Made by a program: the position numbers and the translations under genes. From contig NZ_CALISE010000001.1 in NCBI RefSeq assembly GCF_938041965.1, positions 1 through 64,000 on the forward strand: 64,000 nt of DNA. The letters are read 5' to 3'. This document shows positions 17,750-27,587 of the stretch, piece by piece. The DNA comes from an uncultured Mogibacterium sp. GTDB taxonomy: Bacteria; Bacillota; Clostridia; Peptostreptococcales; Anaerovoracaceae. The notes under the pieces were generated by a model. The model saw only the letters and a program-made list of their open reading frames with translations, had not been told where the DNA came from and did not search any database. Position 1 is the first letter of the stretch; each line of letters starts with the position of its first letter.

Positions 17750-19711
17750 ATGAATCTTGATGACAAGAAGAGAAGGATAGAGGAGTTAATAGAAACTCTT
17801 AACGAGGCTTCGGCAGCGTACTATGACGAGGCTAGTGAGATTATGAGCAATTACGAATACGATGCGCTGTACGATGAGCTCGAATTGCTTGAGAAGGAGA
17901 CAGGATACACTCCTCTTAATAGTCCGACTAAGAATGTCGGCTACACAGTTCAGTCGGAGCTCCCTAAGGAGAGGCACAGAAGTCGTATGCTTAGCCTTGA
18001 TAAGACTAAGAGCCGTGAGGAGCTCGCGGCTTGGCTTGGAGATCATGAAGGACTTTTATCATGGAAGCTTGACGGTTTAACCGTTGTGCTCACATATGAG
18101 GGAGGAGAGCTAGTTAAGGCCGTGACACGCGGAAACGGGGATATTGGCGAGGTTATCACGCCTAATGCACGTGTGTTTGTCAATGTACCAAAGCACATTC
18201 CTTACAAAGGACATGCCGTAATTCGTGGTGAGGCGGTTATTACCTATGAGGAATTTGATAGAATCAATGAAGCGATTGACGACGCAGATGCGAAGTATAA
18301 GAATCCGAGAAACCTATGCAGCGGAAGCGTAAGGCAGCTAAATAGCAAAATTACCGCTGAGAGAAATGTTAGGTTCTATGCTTTCACGCTAAGCGAAGCG
18401 GATGGAGTTGATTATGAAGGCCTTAGATCCAACCAGATGAAGTGGATGGCGGAGCAAGGCTTCGACGTGGTTGAATACGTGAAAGTAGATAATAAGAGTA
18501 TTTTCGAAGCGATAGACAATTATGCAGAGAGAGTATATAGCTTCGAGATTCCGTCTGATGGCCTTGTGCTGACATTAGAGGATTTAGAATATGCGGCTAC
18601 ACTTGGGACAACTGCGAAGTTTCCGCGTGATTCTCTGGCTCTCAAGTGGGCAGATCAGCAAGCGGAGACCATTCTCCGTGAAATCGAATGGAGCCCATCG
18701 AGAACTGGGCTGCTCAATCCAATTGCTATATTTGACCCGGTAGAACTCGAAGGAACTACGGTTAAGAGAGCATCGGTTCATAATCTGAATATAATGGAAA
18801 CACTGAAGCTGGGCATCGGTGATACTATCACAGTATATAAGGCGAATATGATAATACCGCAGATTGGTGATAACCTTACTAAGAGTGGGAATATTGAGCT
18901 TCCTAGCCATTGCCCAGTATGCGATGGTGCTACAGAGATAAAGCTGATGACAGGTACAAAGGTGCTTACATGCACCAATCCAAATTGCCTGGCTAAACAG
19001 GTGAAGAGATTTTCTCTATTCGTGTCTAGGGATGCGCTTAATATCGAGGGGCTTTCTGAACAGACCTTGCTAAAGTTTATAGGGCTCGGGTATATCAAGT
19101 CTTTTGCGGATATATTCCGACTAGAGAATCATAGGGATGAAATCGTAGAATTAGATGGTTTCGGTAAAAAGTCTTACGATAAATTATCATCATCGATAGA
19201 GAAGGCTCGTCATACAGTCCCAACTAGGATTCTTGTGGCACTTGGTATACCTGGAGTTGGTGTTACGACCGCCGCTCAGATTGCGAGAGCTTGTGAGAAT
19301 AAATGGGCTAAGATCTCTTCGCTCTCTTACGACGAACTTATAGCCATAAATGGCATCGGAGAAGTCATGGCTAGAGAATATGAGGCGTTCTTTGCAGATG
19401 AACACAACAAGTCTGTCGTTTTGGATCTAGTGGGCGAACTCGACATAGATGAGAGCTATGAGAAGGCCGGGGAAGCTTTGTCGGGTGAAATCTTTGTAAT
19501 AACTGGCAGCCTTGAACATTATAAGAGCCGCACCGAACTTAAGAAGGAAATCGAGGCACAGGGAGGTAAGGTGGCTGGAAGTGTTAGTAAAAACACCAGC
19601 TATCTCGTGACAAACAATCCAGAATCAGGTTCGTCAAAAAACAAGGCGGCGGCGGAACTCGGTGTAAAAATCATAACAGAAGACGAAATTCGTACGATGC
19701 TCGGACATTAG
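17750..19711 (+). CDS. ligA: NAD-dependent DNA ligase
   Basis: This 653-residue ligase has the expected domain order. An N-terminal Ia domain (YYDEASEIMSNYEYD) is followed by the adenylation domain, with WKLDG carrying the AMP-binding lysine near residue 109. Then come an OB fold, a four-cysteine zinc finger (CPVCDG and CTNPNCLAKQ), helix-hairpin-helix repeats (LGIPGVGVTTA) and a C-terminal BRCT domain from about residue 575. It seals nicks in replication and repair. Compared with many LigA proteins the first motif is SWKLDG rather than ElKlDG. It lies 69 nt after pcrA and is probably co-transcribed. Confidence 0.96.
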   Translation: MNLDDKKRRIEELIETLNEASAAYYDEASEIMSNYEYDALYDELELLEKETGYTPLNSPTKNVGYTVQSELPKERHRSRMLSLDKTKSREELAAWLGDHEGLLSWKLDGLTVVLTYEGGELVKAVTRGNGDIGEVITPNARVFVNVPKHIPYKGHAVIRGEAVITYEEFDRINEAIDDADAKYKNPRNLCSGSVRQLNSKITAERNVRFYAFTLSEADGVDYEGLRSNQMKWMAEQGFDVVEYVKVDNKSIFEAIDNYAERVYSFEIPSDGLVLTLEDLEYAATLGTTAKFPRDSLALKWADQQAETILREIEWSPSRTGLLNPIAIFDPVELEGTTVKRASVHNLNIMETLKLGIGDTITVYKANMIIPQIGDNLTKSGNIELPSHCPVCDGATEIKLMTGTKVLTCTNPNCLAKQVKRFSLFVSRDALNIEGLSEQTLLKFIGLGYIKSFADIFRLENHRDEIVELDGFGKKSYDKLSSSIEKARHTVPTRILVALGIPGVGVTTAAQIARACENKWAKISSLSYDELIAINGIGEVMAREYEAFFADEHNKSVVLDLVGELDIDESYEKAGEALSGEIFVITGSLEHYKSRTELKKEIEAQGGKVAGSVSKNTSYLVTNNPESGSSKNKAAAELGVKIITEDEIRTMLGH

Positions 19712-19786
19712 GGGGTTATCGAAAAGTCTATTTCGATATATAATAAATATTCGCAGTACTAAATTTTAAAGTGAGGAGGAAGGCCA

Positions 19787-21181
19787 ATGGAAAATACAAA
19801 CTTGATTGACCAAGAACAGGCTTTTGAAGAAAGCAAAGAAAAGATATTCGAACTCCTCGAAGAGAAGAAATATTTCCGTTGTAGGGACGAACTATTAAAA
19901 TTCAACGCAGTAGATATCGCTGAACTCCTTGAAGAAGTGATGCGAAAGTATAGCATGCAGACAGCTATCATACTGTTTCGCACGCTTCCGAAGGGTGCTT
20001 CTGTTGAGGTATTCGCTCACTTTGACGTTGATGATCAGGTTGAAATCATCAATATTATCACTGATCCCGAGATTAAATACATAATTGAAGAGCTGGATTT
20101 CGACGATATGATCGACGTGCTTGACGAGCTACCAGCTAATATCGTTGACAAGATTTTAGATAAAACTCCCAAGAATGAGCGAAGACAGATAAACACTTTC
20201 CTGAAGTACAAGGAATATAGTGCCGGTTCGCTGATGACGCCGGACTATATAAATCTGCGTAAAAATATGACGAGGCGCGAGGCGCTGGATCATATCCGCG
20301 ATGTTGGAATGAACTCCGAGACGATTTACTCATGCTACGTACTAGACGGTGGGCGTAAACTCGTAGGGGTCGTATCACTCAGGAGCTTGGTTCTTGCAGA
20401 CGAGAATACTAAAGTCTCCGATATTATGAAAGAAGACATCATCTTCGCACACGTCGATGATGACCAGGAAGAGACTTCTGAACTTTTTAAGAAATACGGT
20501 TTTATCGCGATACCGGTAGTTGATAACGAAGATAGATTGGTCGGAATCATCACTTTCGACGATATCCTCGATGTAATCGAAGAAGAGAACACAGAGGATA
20601 TGGAGCGTATGGGAGGTGTCATAGATAACACTGACAAGGACTATCTCGATACACCAGTTTTGATGCATGTCAAGGCTAGACTGCCATGGCTTCTAGTGCT
20701 CATGGTATCTTACGTGTTTACTGGAGGCATGATTGCGAGTTTCGAGAAATCACTTTCCGCAGTAATCGCGCTAGTAGCTTATATGCCGATGCTCATGGGC
20801 ACTGGTGGTAACTCAGGAACGCAGTCGTCCACAGTAATTATCACAGGTATGGCTACGGGCGACCTCGAGTTATCGGATGTTCTTAGAGTTCTGTGGAAGG
20901 AATTTCGCATAGGAATTATCGTCGGCATATGTGTCAGCATCTTGAACTACATGAGGATAGTGGCATTTGACCATAACGGCTCTTTGGTGGCGCTTACGGT
21001 GTGCCTGTCGATGGTATTAATCGTTATCATCGCAAAATGCATCGGTGCTCTCCTGCCTATGATTGCTAAGAGAATCGGCATTGACCCTGCGCTTATCGCC
21101 GGTCCAATGATGGCATCGCTTACCGACATGGTTGCGCTCGGCACGTATTTTACGATGGCAAGGCTGGTGCTTAAGATTTAG
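19787..21181 (+). CDS. mgtE: Magnesium transporter MgtE
   Basis: This 464-residue protein has an N-terminal superhelical MgtE domain (about 15-140), two CBS domains (about 145-270, with the SLRSLVLAD and FDDILDVIEEE segments) and a five-helix channel. The channel carries MLMGTGGNSGTQSSTV and the PMMASLTDMVALGTYF signature. MgtE is a Mg-gated magnesium channel in the cytoplasmic membrane. No M-box riboswitch is evident in the 75-nt upstream gap. A GGAGG site precedes the ATG. Confidence 0.95.
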   Translation: MENTNLIDQEQAFEESKEKIFELLEEKKYFRCRDELLKFNAVDIAELLEEVMRKYSMQTAIILFRTLPKGASVEVFAHFDVDDQVEIINIITDPEIKYIIEELDFDDMIDVLDELPANIVDKILDKTPKNERRQINTFLKYKEYSAGSLMTPDYINLRKNMTRREALDHIRDVGMNSETIYSCYVLDGGRKLVGVVSLRSLVLADENTKVSDIMKEDIIFAHVDDDQEETSELFKKYGFIAIPVVDNEDRLVGIITFDDILDVIEEENTEDMERMGGVIDNTDKDYLDTPVLMHVKARLPWLLVLMVSYVFTGGMIASFEKSLSAVIALVAYMPMLMGTGGNSGTQSSTVIITGMATGDLELSDVLRVLWKEFRIGIIVGICVSILNYMRIVAFDHNGSLVALTVCLSMVLIVIIAKCIGALLPMIAKRIGIDPALIAGPMMASLTDMVALGTYFTMARLVLKI

Positions 21182-21356
21182 CAGTGTAAACGATATTCAT
21201 AACATAATAGGAATATGATAGCGGTAACAACTACAATAATTAAATTATCAACGACAATAATAACGACAATAATATAGAAATCAAGATTCAAGCGATTTCT
21301 ATTTAAACATCAATACAAACGGCTTAATTAGTTTCAAAATTTCATTGTAGGAGGAT

Positions 21357-22187
21357 ATGGTGAATACTAACAACTATGCTGAGCTCGCTGAAAAAGCGCG
21401 CAGAATCAGAATCAATGCTCTAAAGGCAATTCATGCCGCAAAGTCAGGTCATCCGGGAGGTTCATTATCTTCGGCTGATATTCTTGCAACGCTATACTTT
21501 GGCGAACTAAATATCGACCCTAAGAATCCGAAGATGGCAGATAGAGATAAATTTGTGCTATCCAAGGGACATGCGGTTCCTGCGCTTTACGCAGCACTCG
21601 GTGAGAGAGGCTTTTACGAAGTAAGTGAAATGATGACGCTCAGACAGGTGGGGAGCAAATTCCAAGGACACCCTAATATGCGTAAGGTTCCTGGGATTGA
21701 GATGTCAACCGGGTCGCTCGGACAGGGATTTTCTGCAGCAGTAGGAATGGCTGTCGCAGGCAAGATTGATAAAAATCCTGGCAGAGTATATGTGCTCACT
21801 GGTGACGGAGAACTTCAAGAGGGCATAGTGTGGGAGGCTGCCATGCAGGCATCTCACAGGAAACTCGATAACCTGGTTGCTATCGTAGACCTTAACGGAC
21901 TTCAGATTGATGGTAAGGTGAGTGACGTGAAGTGCGTGTGCCCAGTAGATGAGAAGTTTAGGAGCTTCGGGTGGAACGTGATAAGTGTAGATGGTCATAA
22001 TTTTGAAGAACTGACTACGGCATTTAAGGAAGCAAAGAGCTCTGAAGGTGTACCAACTGCAATTATAGCTCATACTCACAAGGGGAATGGTGTATCATTC
22101 ATGGAAGATAATGCTGGCTGGCATGGTAAGGCGCCAAGCGATGAGGAGCTGGCTACTGCGATAGAAGAGCTTGGAGGTGACAACTAA
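21357..22187 (+). CDS. Transketolase, N-terminal (TPP-binding) subunit
   Basis: This 276-residue half-transketolase carries the ThDP site GDGELQEGIVWEAAM and the KSGHPGG motif. It needs the following gene product to form the full enzyme of the pentose phosphate pathway. The AGGAGG site ends only 2 nt before this ATG but 5 nt before the in-frame GTG at 21360, so the GTG may be the true start. The stop shares a base with the next start (TAATG), which points to translational coupling at a fixed ratio. Confidence 0.93.
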   Translation: MVNTNNYAELAEKARRIRINALKAIHAAKSGHPGGSLSSADILATLYFGELNIDPKNPKMADRDKFVLSKGHAVPALYAALGERGFYEVSEMMTLRQVGSKFQGHPNMRKVPGIEMSTGSLGQGFSAAVGMAVAGKIDKNPGRVYVLTGDGELQEGIVWEAAMQASHRKLDNLVAIVDLNGLQIDGKVSDVKCVCPVDEKFRSFGWNVISVDGHNFEELTTAFKEAKSSEGVPTAIIAHTHKGNGVSFMEDNAGWHGKAPSDEELATAIEELGGDN

Positions 22188-23119
22188 TGGCAGATAAGAT
22201 TGCAACTAGAGCTGCATACGGAGAATTTCTGGTAGAGAAGGGCAGAGAACGCGATGATCTTATCGTAATGGATGCAGACCTATCCGGTTCGACAAAGACT
22301 AAGGGATTTGCAAAGGCTTATCCTGAGAGATTCGTAAACTGCGGTATTGCTGAACAGGACTTGATGGCTGAAGCAGCTGGAATTGCTCTCTCTGGTCATG
22401 TTGTGTGTGCTAGTACATTCGCTATGTTCGCTGCAGGTAGAGCATATGAAATCATAAGAAATTCAATCGGCTATACAAATGCAAATGTTAAGGTGTGCGC
22501 AACTCACGCAGGTATTACAGTTGGAGAGGATGGTGCGAGCCATCAGACTTTCGAAGATATTGCACTCATGAGGGAGATTCCGGGCATGCTCGTTGTAAAC
22601 CCAGCTGATGCTGTAAGTGCTAAGAAGCTTTTAAATGAAGTGGTTGATACAGATGGCCCTGCGTACGTTAGACTAGGCAGATCTGGAGTGCCAGTGATTT
22701 ATGATGAGAGTTCTGACATCAAGATTGGAAAGGCAAATGTAATTCGGGAAGGCAGCGATGTGACAATCATCGCAACTGGAATCATGGTAGCAGACGCGCT
22801 TGAAGCGGCTGAAGAGCTTGCAAATGAAGGTGTATATGCTCGTGTAATCGATATGCATACTATTAAGCCAATTGATGAGACGGCGATTATAAACGCAGCT
22901 AGAGAGAATGGTCCGATTGTAACCGCAGAAGAACACTCGGTTATCGGCGGACTCGGCAGTGCGGTGGCAGAGGTCGTGGTTAAGAATAAACCAGTGAGAG
23001 TTGAGATGGTAGGACAGAAGGATACATTTGGTGAATCTGGAAAGCCGGCGGAGCTCAGAGAAAAGTATGGATTTACAAAGGATGATATCGTTAAAGCCGT
23101 TAAGAATGTAATTGCATAA
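22187..23119 (+). CDS. Transketolase, C-terminal (pyrimidine-binding) subunit
   Basis: This 310-residue partner contains the pyrimidine-binding domain (CGIAEQDLMAEAAGIALSG with the catalytic Glu, THAGITVGEDGASHQ) and the C-terminal transketolase domain (DMHTIKPID and GGLGSAVAEV). Split transketolases are common in Clostridia and Archaea. It is encoded directly after the N-terminal half and ends at a strong terminator. Confidence 0.94.
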   Translation: MADKIATRAAYGEFLVEKGRERDDLIVMDADLSGSTKTKGFAKAYPERFVNCGIAEQDLMAEAAGIALSGHVVCASTFAMFAAGRAYEIIRNSIGYTNANVKVCATHAGITVGEDGASHQTFEDIALMREIPGMLVVNPADAVSAKKLLNEVVDTDGPAYVRLGRSGVPVIYDESSDIKIGKANVIREGSDVTIIATGIMVADALEAAEELANEGVYARVIDMHTIKPIDETAIINAARENGPIVTAEEHSVIGGLGSAVAEVVVKNKPVRVEMVGQKDTFGESGKPAELREKYGFTKDDIVKAVKNVIA

Positions 23120-23149
23120 AGCTGAAATTTAACAAAACAACCTAAAATT

Positions 23150-23203
23150 AAAAAAAGCAATTTCTTTCGTGAAATATTCTTCACAGAGGAATTGCGTTTT
23201 TAA
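23150..23203 (+). terminator. Transketolase operon terminator
   Basis: A long imperfect hairpin (GCAATTTC...GAATTGC with an inner GTGAA/TTCAC stem) is followed by five T. Confidence 0.8.
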
Positions 23204-23286
23204 TTGCAAATACTGTGGTTCAGGGCGAATTTTGTTTTTAAGCAGTAAAAATTTAACAAAATAATATGAAATTAGTACAAACTCAA

Positions 23287-23315
23287 TTTACAATGTGATG
23301 AATAAGTGATATAGT
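23287..23315 (+). promoter_or_regulatory. Promoter of the POT transporter gene
   Basis: TTTACA and TATAGT are separated by 17 nt. The leader of about 120 nt contains nested pairings (GAAC/GTTC, then AATTG/CAATT around AACG/CGTT) followed by a six-T run just before the ribosome site. This arrangement could act as an attenuator. Confidence 0.65.
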
Positions 23316-23442
23316 ATGAATTGTTTTATAACATATGAACTCGAGGGAATTGGGTTCAAGAGCAATTGGCGAAACGTATTATATTAATACCTAATATATA
23401 TTCGTTACTTGCAATTATATTTTTTACTTTAGGAGGTTTTTT

Positions 23443-24816
23443 ATGGAAACTGGTGTACAGAAAAAAGGTAGACCGTTTGGGTTCTATGTATGCTCCATGG
23501 GCTTTACATTTGAGAGACTCTCGTTCTACACAGTAAAGTACATTTTGGCAATGTGGGTTGCTGCAGATGTACTAAGTGGTGGTCTAGGCATGGGCCAGGT
23601 TAAGGCTACTGCTATTTCCGCAGGATTCGTAGCTTGGACATATATCACACCTATGTTCGGTGGATATATCGCTGACCACTGGGTTAAGCCTAGATGGTGC
23701 GTGCTTATCGGTATGCTTCTGATGGGTGTTGGCTACATGATTGCTTGGAAGGCAACATCGCTTACTCTCGTATACGTTATGTTCGTATTCGTAGCTGTTG
23801 GTACAGGACTCTTCAAGGGTAACCTGTCCGGAATCACTGGTCAGCTATTCAACAGCACTGAACAGCTTGACTCTGCATTCTCAATTCAGTACACATTCGT
23901 TAACATCGGTTCATTCATCGGAACAACATTCATCGCTCCTCTTGCAACAACAGGTATGTTCGGTGTTCACGTAACTTACAGAACGATATTCTTGATCACA
24001 GGTATCTTCCTATTCATCGATGCTATTTGGTTCTTCGTAGTTGGAGGCAAGGCTCTCGGTGAAGCTGGCATGTCGCCATTCAAGAAGGACCAGAGAGAAT
24101 TCATATCTGCCGAGAAGAAGGAGAGCGAAGAGTCTGCTCCTCTAACAACAGGAGATAAGAAGAGAGTTGCCGCTGTACTTCTAGTTATCATCTTCTCAAT
24201 GGTATTCTGGATGCTATGGTATCTAACTTACTACCCAGCATACTTCAGATTTGGTTGGGGTGATGGTGCTGAGTATCTAAACAAGGCTAACTGGGTAATC
24301 GGAGGTTTCAAGGTTCCTACATCATGGTTTGACTCTGTAAACGCGCTAACTTGCGTGGTTCTCGGACCAATTCTAGCTGGTGTATGGCTAAAGCTTGCTA
24401 AGAGACCTCAGGGAGATTTAAGTATGTACAAGAAGACTGCTCTTGGATGCGGACTTCTCGGTCTTGCATACTTCGTAATGGTATTCGCTAACAGCCTAGC
24501 TGGAGAGAACGGACAGTGCTCAGTTCTGTGGATTGGTCTTGTCTGCATCATGATGTCAGTTGGAGAGATGGTATTCTCGCCACTCGGTAACTCGTTCATC
24601 AACAAACTAGCCCCTGCTAAGCTTTTAGGACTTCTTCTAGGAACATGGCCAGTAGCTGTATTCATATCGCAGTTCATCTATCCTAAGATCTACGCTTGGA
24701 CTCTAACTCAAGACTTCGGTTTTGCTTACGGTCTACTCGGTGGAATCGTAATCGTATTCGGTGTAGTTCTATGGATCCTCAGCAAGAAGCTTGATTCTTG
24801 GGCTGAACAGGAATAA
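23443..24816 (+). CDS. POT/PTR-family proton-coupled oligopeptide transporter
   Basis: This 457-residue membrane protein has about 12-14 helices and POT-family features. The N terminus has GFTFERLSFYTVKYIL, corresponding to the proton-coupling ExxER-like first helix, and GGYIADHWVKPRW follows as the first family signature. A charged cytoplasmic segment (about 215-245) lies mid-protein. The likely role is uptake of di- and tripeptides with protons. Codon choice is strongly biased and uniform, suggesting high expression. It appears monocistronic, with its own promoter and terminator and an AGGAGG site. Confidence 0.88.
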   Translation: METGVQKKGRPFGFYVCSMGFTFERLSFYTVKYILAMWVAADVLSGGLGMGQVKATAISAGFVAWTYITPMFGGYIADHWVKPRWCVLIGMLLMGVGYMIAWKATSLTLVYVMFVFVAVGTGLFKGNLSGITGQLFNSTEQLDSAFSIQYTFVNIGSFIGTTFIAPLATTGMFGVHVTYRTIFLITGIFLFIDAIWFFVVGGKALGEAGMSPFKKDQREFISAEKKESEESAPLTTGDKKRVAAVLLVIIFSMVFWMLWYLTYYPAYFRFGWGDGAEYLNKANWVIGGFKVPTSWFDSVNALTCVVLGPILAGVWLKLAKRPQGDLSMYKKTALGCGLLGLAYFVMVFANSLAGENGQCSVLWIGLVCIMMSVGEMVFSPLGNSFINKLAPAKLLGLLLGTWPVAVFISQFIYPKIYAWTLTQDFGFAYGLLGGIVIVFGVVLWILSKKLDSWAEQE

Positions 24817-24861
24817 TACATACAATACTGATTTACACTACAAATCGTATATATTAGAATT

Positions 24862-24889
24862 AAAGCGAAGGGCATGCCCTTCGCTTTTT
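24862..24889 (+). terminator. Terminator of the POT transporter gene
   Basis: A perfect palindrome of 13-nt arms (AAAGCGAAGGGCA with its complement) is followed by T residues. Confidence 0.88.
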
Positions 24890-24929
24890 CACATCTCTCT
24901 AATATAGAATTTACGAAAGCAGGTGCGTT

Positions 24930-25286
24930 ATGGAACTTAAGAGAGGAAAGAATATTGCTTTTACAATACTCTGCGGTGTGTTCCTACTGATAGTCAGAAT
25001 GGTTTTGAATATTTTATATTTTTTTATGGTTCCGTACAAGGTTCAGATTACACTTGGTGTATTTTTCTTAATCTATGGACTCGCGTTAGAATTTTGGGAG
25101 ATAAAGAATGAGCTACCGCTGTTCTGGGGTGCTGGAAGCTCGATATTTAATATCGGGGTGATCAATAGCTCAATGGTTGTAGGAGCAAGTATCTTCTTCT
25201 TTGCAAGTAATGGAGTCCATGGCATATGTGCATTTGGAATTGAAATAGCTCTATATGCGTTGATATCCGTATTCGAATGGAAATAA
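24930..25286 (+). CDS. Small integral membrane protein of unknown function (copy 1)
   Basis: I do not recognise a named family. The 118-residue product has about four hydrophobic segments and a charged loop (EFWEIKNELPLFW) after the second. It is clearly related to the next protein. Both share the pattern ALxxWExKxxxPxF, a later NxSxxxGxxxxFFA segment and a final hydrophobic helix. The pair looks like a tandem duplication. GCAGGTG upstream of the ATG is a moderate ribosome site. Confidence 0.75.
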   Translation: MELKRGKNIAFTILCGVFLLIVRMVLNILYFFMVPYKVQITLGVFFLIYGLALEFWEIKNELPLFWGAGSSIFNIGVINSSMVVGASIFFFASNGVHGICAFGIEIALYALISVFEWK

Positions 25287-25453
25287 TATATTGTACAGAA
25301 TAAATACAAATATAATAGCGATAATTATAAAACTTACAATTGACATATGATATTAAAGTGATATCATATAGATATAAAGAGGCGCTTCAGACGATTTATA
25401 AAACCTTTAAGCATAGGTTTTTACACATTAGATCTTCTAAGGAGGTTATCGCT

Positions 25454-25813
25454 ATGAAAATTATCAAGAAAGTTGGATATTTAATCGTAGTAGGACTTGC
25501 TGTATTGTTAATCCTCGCTGCTACGGGAGGAAATGACCTACCGATGATACTATCTTTTGGCGTAGGGACAATTCTTGCGCTTATAGGCATCGCTCTCGCT
25601 GTCTGGGAAACTAAGACCGATAAGCCTATGTTCTACTCATATGGTAAGAATTGGTTTGGCGGATATCTGAATAACAGCGCTTTTATTCTAGGTATAGCTG
25701 TAGGTTTTTTCGCAACGAAAGTTGTATATGGATTTACAGCACTTGGGATAATTGCTACGCTATATGCAATAATTATTGTTGCTCTTAAAAATAAAAGTTC
25801 AGAGGCTATGTAA
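25454..25813 (+). CDS. Small integral membrane protein of unknown function (copy 2)
   Basis: This 119-residue protein has about four hydrophobic helices, with a conserved inter-helix loop (AVWETKTDKPMFY) matching that of the preceding gene. The frame is open further upstream to 25340, but AAGGAGG lies 8 nt before Met 25454, which I take as the start. It ends at a strong terminator. No function can be assigned. The shared architecture with its neighbour suggests hetero- or homo-oligomeric membrane proteins. Confidence 0.75.
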   Translation: MKIIKKVGYLIVVGLAVLLILAATGGNDLPMILSFGVGTILALIGIALAVWETKTDKPMFYSYGKNWFGGYLNNSAFILGIAVGFFATKVVYGFTALGIIATLYAIIIVALKNKSSEAM

Positions 25814-25837
25814 AGCTAGTTATTAAAAGTTAATACG

Positions 25838-25867
25838 AAAGCTCACCTTGCAGAAGGTGAGTTTTTC
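25838..25867 (+). terminator. Terminator after the duplicated membrane genes
   Basis: An 8-bp perfect stem (CTCACCTT with its complement, loop GCAG) is followed by five T. Confidence 0.87.
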
Positions 25868-26012
25868 ATTATTCGCAGAAATTATGTGCATTGCACTTAT
25901 TTGTATAAATATACTAATATACTAAAATAAATACAGAAAATTGTTGATTTACAGATAAAATGGTGCTACTATATTCGTATCGTTAAATAATTATAGAAAG
26001 TAAGGAATCAAA

Positions 26013-26729
26013 ATGGATGCTTATATCACAGGTTTTCTAGTTTCATGTAAGGGAATCCCCGCAACAGTATTTGTAAGTGTATTATCAGTTGCCATAGGCT
26101 CGGTAGTCGGACTGCTGATTGCTCTTATGAGAACATCAAAGAATAAATTTTTAAGTGGAATCTCAAAGCTATATGTCGATATAGTCAGAGGTACTCCTAT
26201 GCTCGTGCAGGCACTTATATTCGCCTATGGAATACCGGAGTTCATACAAACACATCTGTTTTACTTCAAATGGGCAAACCTTATCATACCTGCTATAATC
26301 GTTTGTGGGCTTAATAGTGCCGCATATATGTCTGAGGTAATTCGCAGCGGAATCCAGGCTGTGGACAAAGGCCAGATGGAAGCAGCGAGGTCGCTCGGTA
26401 TGAGTAAGACTATGGCTATGAGACTTATTATCATTCCGCAGGCTGTTAAGATTATACTCCCAGCGGTTGGAAATGAATTTGTAACACTTATCAAGGAGAC
26501 ATCCGTTCTGAGCTACGTAGGAGTACACGAGATTTTGCGTAAGGGTACACTGCTTAGTGCGGCAACATTTGAAGCGTTTCCAGCATACATAGGCGTAGCA
26601 TTAGCTTATCTGCTACTAACACTACCTCTTTCTAAGTTAATTGCTGTTCTTGAGCGACGCGGAAAGGGAAGTGAGAAGAAGATAGGGGAAGAGAAAAACA
26701 AACCAGTGCTCGAGGGAGGAGCAGCATAA
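26013..26729 (+). CDS. Polar amino-acid ABC transporter permease
   Basis: This 238-residue permease of the His/Glu/Gln/Arg/opine family has about five helices. The cytoplasmic EAA loop is visible as QMEAARSLGMSKTMAMRLIIIPQA. Near the N terminus, DIVRGTPMLVQ is the family motif. It makes the membrane pore for import of a polar amino acid, substrate undetermined. Its stop overlaps the ATPase start (TAATG). No solute-binding protein gene lies on either side, which is unusual for this family. Confidence 0.92.
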   Translation: MDAYITGFLVSCKGIPATVFVSVLSVAIGSVVGLLIALMRTSKNKFLSGISKLYVDIVRGTPMLVQALIFAYGIPEFIQTHLFYFKWANLIIPAIIVCGLNSAAYMSEVIRSGIQAVDKGQMEAARSLGMSKTMAMRLIIIPQAVKIILPAVGNEFVTLIKETSVLSYVGVHEILRKGTLLSAATFEAFPAYIGVALAYLLLTLPLSKLIAVLERRGKGSEKKIGEEKNKPVLEGGAA

Positions 26730-27448
26730 TGATAGAGATTAAGAAGCTATATAAATCATATGGAGATAATGAAGTGCTTAAGGGCATCGATCAGACGGTA
26801 AGCGAAGCGGAGGTGCTATGTATAGTAGGACCTTCAGGTTCTGGAAAATCCACGATGCTTAGATGCATTAATTTACTTGAAGTCCCTACATCCGGAGAGG
26901 TATATATCGATGGGGAACTCGTGACGAGCCAGAATATCAATGAAATCAGAACTAAGATGGGGATGGTGTTCCAGAACTTCAACCTCTTTCCGCATATGAC
27001 GGTACTCGAGAACGTGACCTGCGCACCTATCAATGTTAAAGGTGTGAGCAAGGCTGATGCTGAAGCAAAAGCCATGGAGCTTCTTACGCGAGTTGGACTT
27101 GATAACAAAGCCAACGCCTATCCGCGCTCCCTATCAGGAGGTCAGCAGCAGCGTGTTGCGATAGCCAGAGCGCTAGCTATGGATCCTGAGATAATGCTCT
27201 TTGACGAGCCTACATCTGCACTTGACCCTGAGATGGTAGGAGAGGTTCTAGATGTAATGAAGGACTTAGCCAAGGAAGGGCTGGCGATGATTGTGGTTAC
27301 TCACGAGATGGGGTTTGCCAAGGAAGTAGCAGATAAGGTCATATTCATGGATGAGGGTGTTATCGTCGAGCAGGGAACACCTGAAGAAGTCCTTGTAAAT
27401 CCGTCAGAGGAGAGAACGAAGAACTTCCTTTCCAAGGTTTTGAGCTAA
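26729..27448 (+). CDS. Polar amino-acid ABC transporter ATP-binding protein
   Basis: This 239-residue GlnQ-like ATPase has Walker A GPSGSGKST, Q-loop VFQNFNLFPHMT, signature LSGGQQQR, Walker B IMLFDEPTSALDPEM and switch His (VTHEMGFA). It energises the preceding permease, with which it is translationally coupled. A terminator follows about 140 nt downstream. Confidence 0.94.
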   Translation: MIEIKKLYKSYGDNEVLKGIDQTVSEAEVLCIVGPSGSGKSTMLRCINLLEVPTSGEVYIDGELVTSQNINEIRTKMGMVFQNFNLFPHMTVLENVTCAPINVKGVSKADAEAKAMELLTRVGLDNKANAYPRSLSGGQQQRVAIARALAMDPEIMLFDEPTSALDPEMVGEVLDVMKDLAKEGLAMIVVTHEMGFAKEVADKVIFMDEGVIVEQGTPEEVLVNPSEERTKNFLSKVLS

Positions 27449-27587
27449 TAGTATGATGGACGCTACTGTATTACAGTTAAGCCAGCTAGTTAAATGCTGA
27501 TATGTAGTGGCTCCCGAAGTACGCACAACAATATTTTGCGCTATTTAGTTTTTATGTGAAGATTTGTGATTGAATTTGTTGAAAAAT

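Noticed and set aside
21251..21276. Tandem AACGACAATAAT repeat before the transketolase genes
   Set aside because: Only two copies in an AT-rich spacer; probably chance or minor slippage, with no sign of function.
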